Shown here: in pieces, positions 62,991-64,000 of the stretch
How the letters are laid out: each line of letters begins with the position of its first letter
Position numbering within the stretch: position 1 is the first letter of the stretch
Source of the DNA: Perca fluviatilis
Taxonomy: Eukaryota; Chordata; Actinopteri; Perciformes; Percidae
Length of the DNA stretch: 64,000 nucleotides
Direction of reading: 5' to 3'
Assembly (NCBI RefSeq): GCF_010015445.1
Contig: NC_053116.1
Span: 33,476,785-33,540,784, forward strand
Made by a program: the position numbers and the translations under genes
Notes under the pieces: generated by a model
What the model was told of the DNA's origin: nothing
Databases searched by the model: none
What the model saw: the letters and a program-made list of their open reading frames with translations, nothing else

Positions 62991-64000
62991 CTTAAACAGA
63001 GGAGAATGGAGCTTGTGGTTAGAAGATGAAGGTCTGGACCGTACTGGACATGAATAGTGGTAAACTGTGGTGTAAAGCCTTTTCATTTGGGCATACTTTT
63101 GAAAATTAAAAACGTTCCCATTATTTTAAATAATATAAAATTACTGATTTACACTTATTATTCTTTAGTTAATATAACAGTGCTGACTAATCACATGGTT
63201 TCTGCAATTTAAACAATCAGCTAATTCCCATATATTGCTGTACTGACAAAATCCTACGTTTAGTTTTACAGTTACAGCAATTTTCCAGATTATTACTTTG
63301 GAGGTTTGTATGTCAAAAGTAGGTCATTTGGTACCAATTATGAGAAAAACTGGAGAAAGAAGCTCCCTTCAAACCAAAGTAAATATATCAGGCTTGCGAT
63401 TGGCAAAGGAAAAAAAAGCAGGAAAATATACAAAGCGCAGAGCACGGCGCGGCAGAGCAGTTTGGTCAAATTTGTTATTCAATTTTATAATATACCTATA
63501 TAGCAATTTATGCGTAGGGGGTAGGCACCTAATTATTAAAAAAATGCTGCAGTAAAAAAACTTGGGAATCATCAAAGGTTCTTGGGGACCTGTTTTACAA
63601 GAATATTGTGGGGTTTGCTGAAAACTTAAAAAATTAGATCTACCATATGAAAATAAATTAAATAGTGATATGATTTTAGCATTTTTGCTGTATTGGGAAC
63701 AAGAAAGTAATGACAGATGTTTTTCAACGAAGGACAAAAAGAAAAAGAAATTGAAACTTTCCGGTTTTAAACAACATTTGTAGATATTAGAGTATAGATT
63801 TTAGAGTTTACGAGGTGCACCTGGATGCACCATGAGGTCCCTGTCGGCTCCCACACAATCGATTTCTAAGTGGAGTTCGCGCGACCGCTGCTCTCTGAAG
63901 TGTAGATCGTGTGACACCGGCTCTAAAAACGGTGGACAGAAATACAATTTGCCCATGACACAAACAAAGTAACTAATCATACAGAAACAAGGTGCCCATC

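Noticed and set aside
63290..63740. 122-codon minus-strand open frame near the window end
   Set aside because: Rich in Phe/Leu/Ser, with no USP19 similarity and no splice phase fit; probably intronic or repeat.

Overview
This window is nuclear DNA of a ray-finned fish, most likely a percomorph teleost. Three things suggest this: split genes with GT-AG introns, a vertebrate USP19 gene, and very dense teleost-type non-autonomous DNA transposons, tRNA-derived SINEs and Tc1 elements. The species cannot be told from the sequence. No prokaryotic, viral or CRISPR feature was seen.

Right part (about 49-63 kb, minus strand): most of usp19, an ER-anchored or cytosolic ubiquitin-specific protease. Seventeen coding exons were placed by hand with splice sites and phases. 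They cover the linker after the CS domains, the Cys box, the split catalytic domain, a MYND zinc finger, the His box, and two alternative last exons. One last exon gives a transmembrane tail. The other gives a soluble tail ending in MEEVD, the same C-terminal peptide as cytosolic Hsp90. The 5' end of the gene lies beyond base 64000.

Middle part (32.4-47.8 kb, minus strand): a complete six-exon gene of 379 codons for an uncharacterised HAD-like protein, in which the second Asp of motif I is Asn. Its introns hold a Tc1 element nested in another transposon, a hAT-like element nested in a TTAA element, and several other transposons.

Left part (1-32 kb): no confident protein-coding exon. A GC-rich patch at 25.5-26.2 kb has good splice donors on the minus strand and may be the 5' end of a gene whose first intron fills the left third of the window. 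The rest is a transposon landscape: TTAA-flanked elements with long terminal inverted repeats, hAT-like elements starting TAGGG(C/T)TG with 8-bp target duplications, a three-level nest at 19.7-21.9 kb, tRNA-SINEs, LINE tails and long microsatellites. A 40-bp inverted-repeat insertion at 48.15 kb is unusually small.

All exon boundaries and repeat ends were read by eye. The usp19 and HAD-like exon sums are exact multiples of three, which supports the chosen splice sites.
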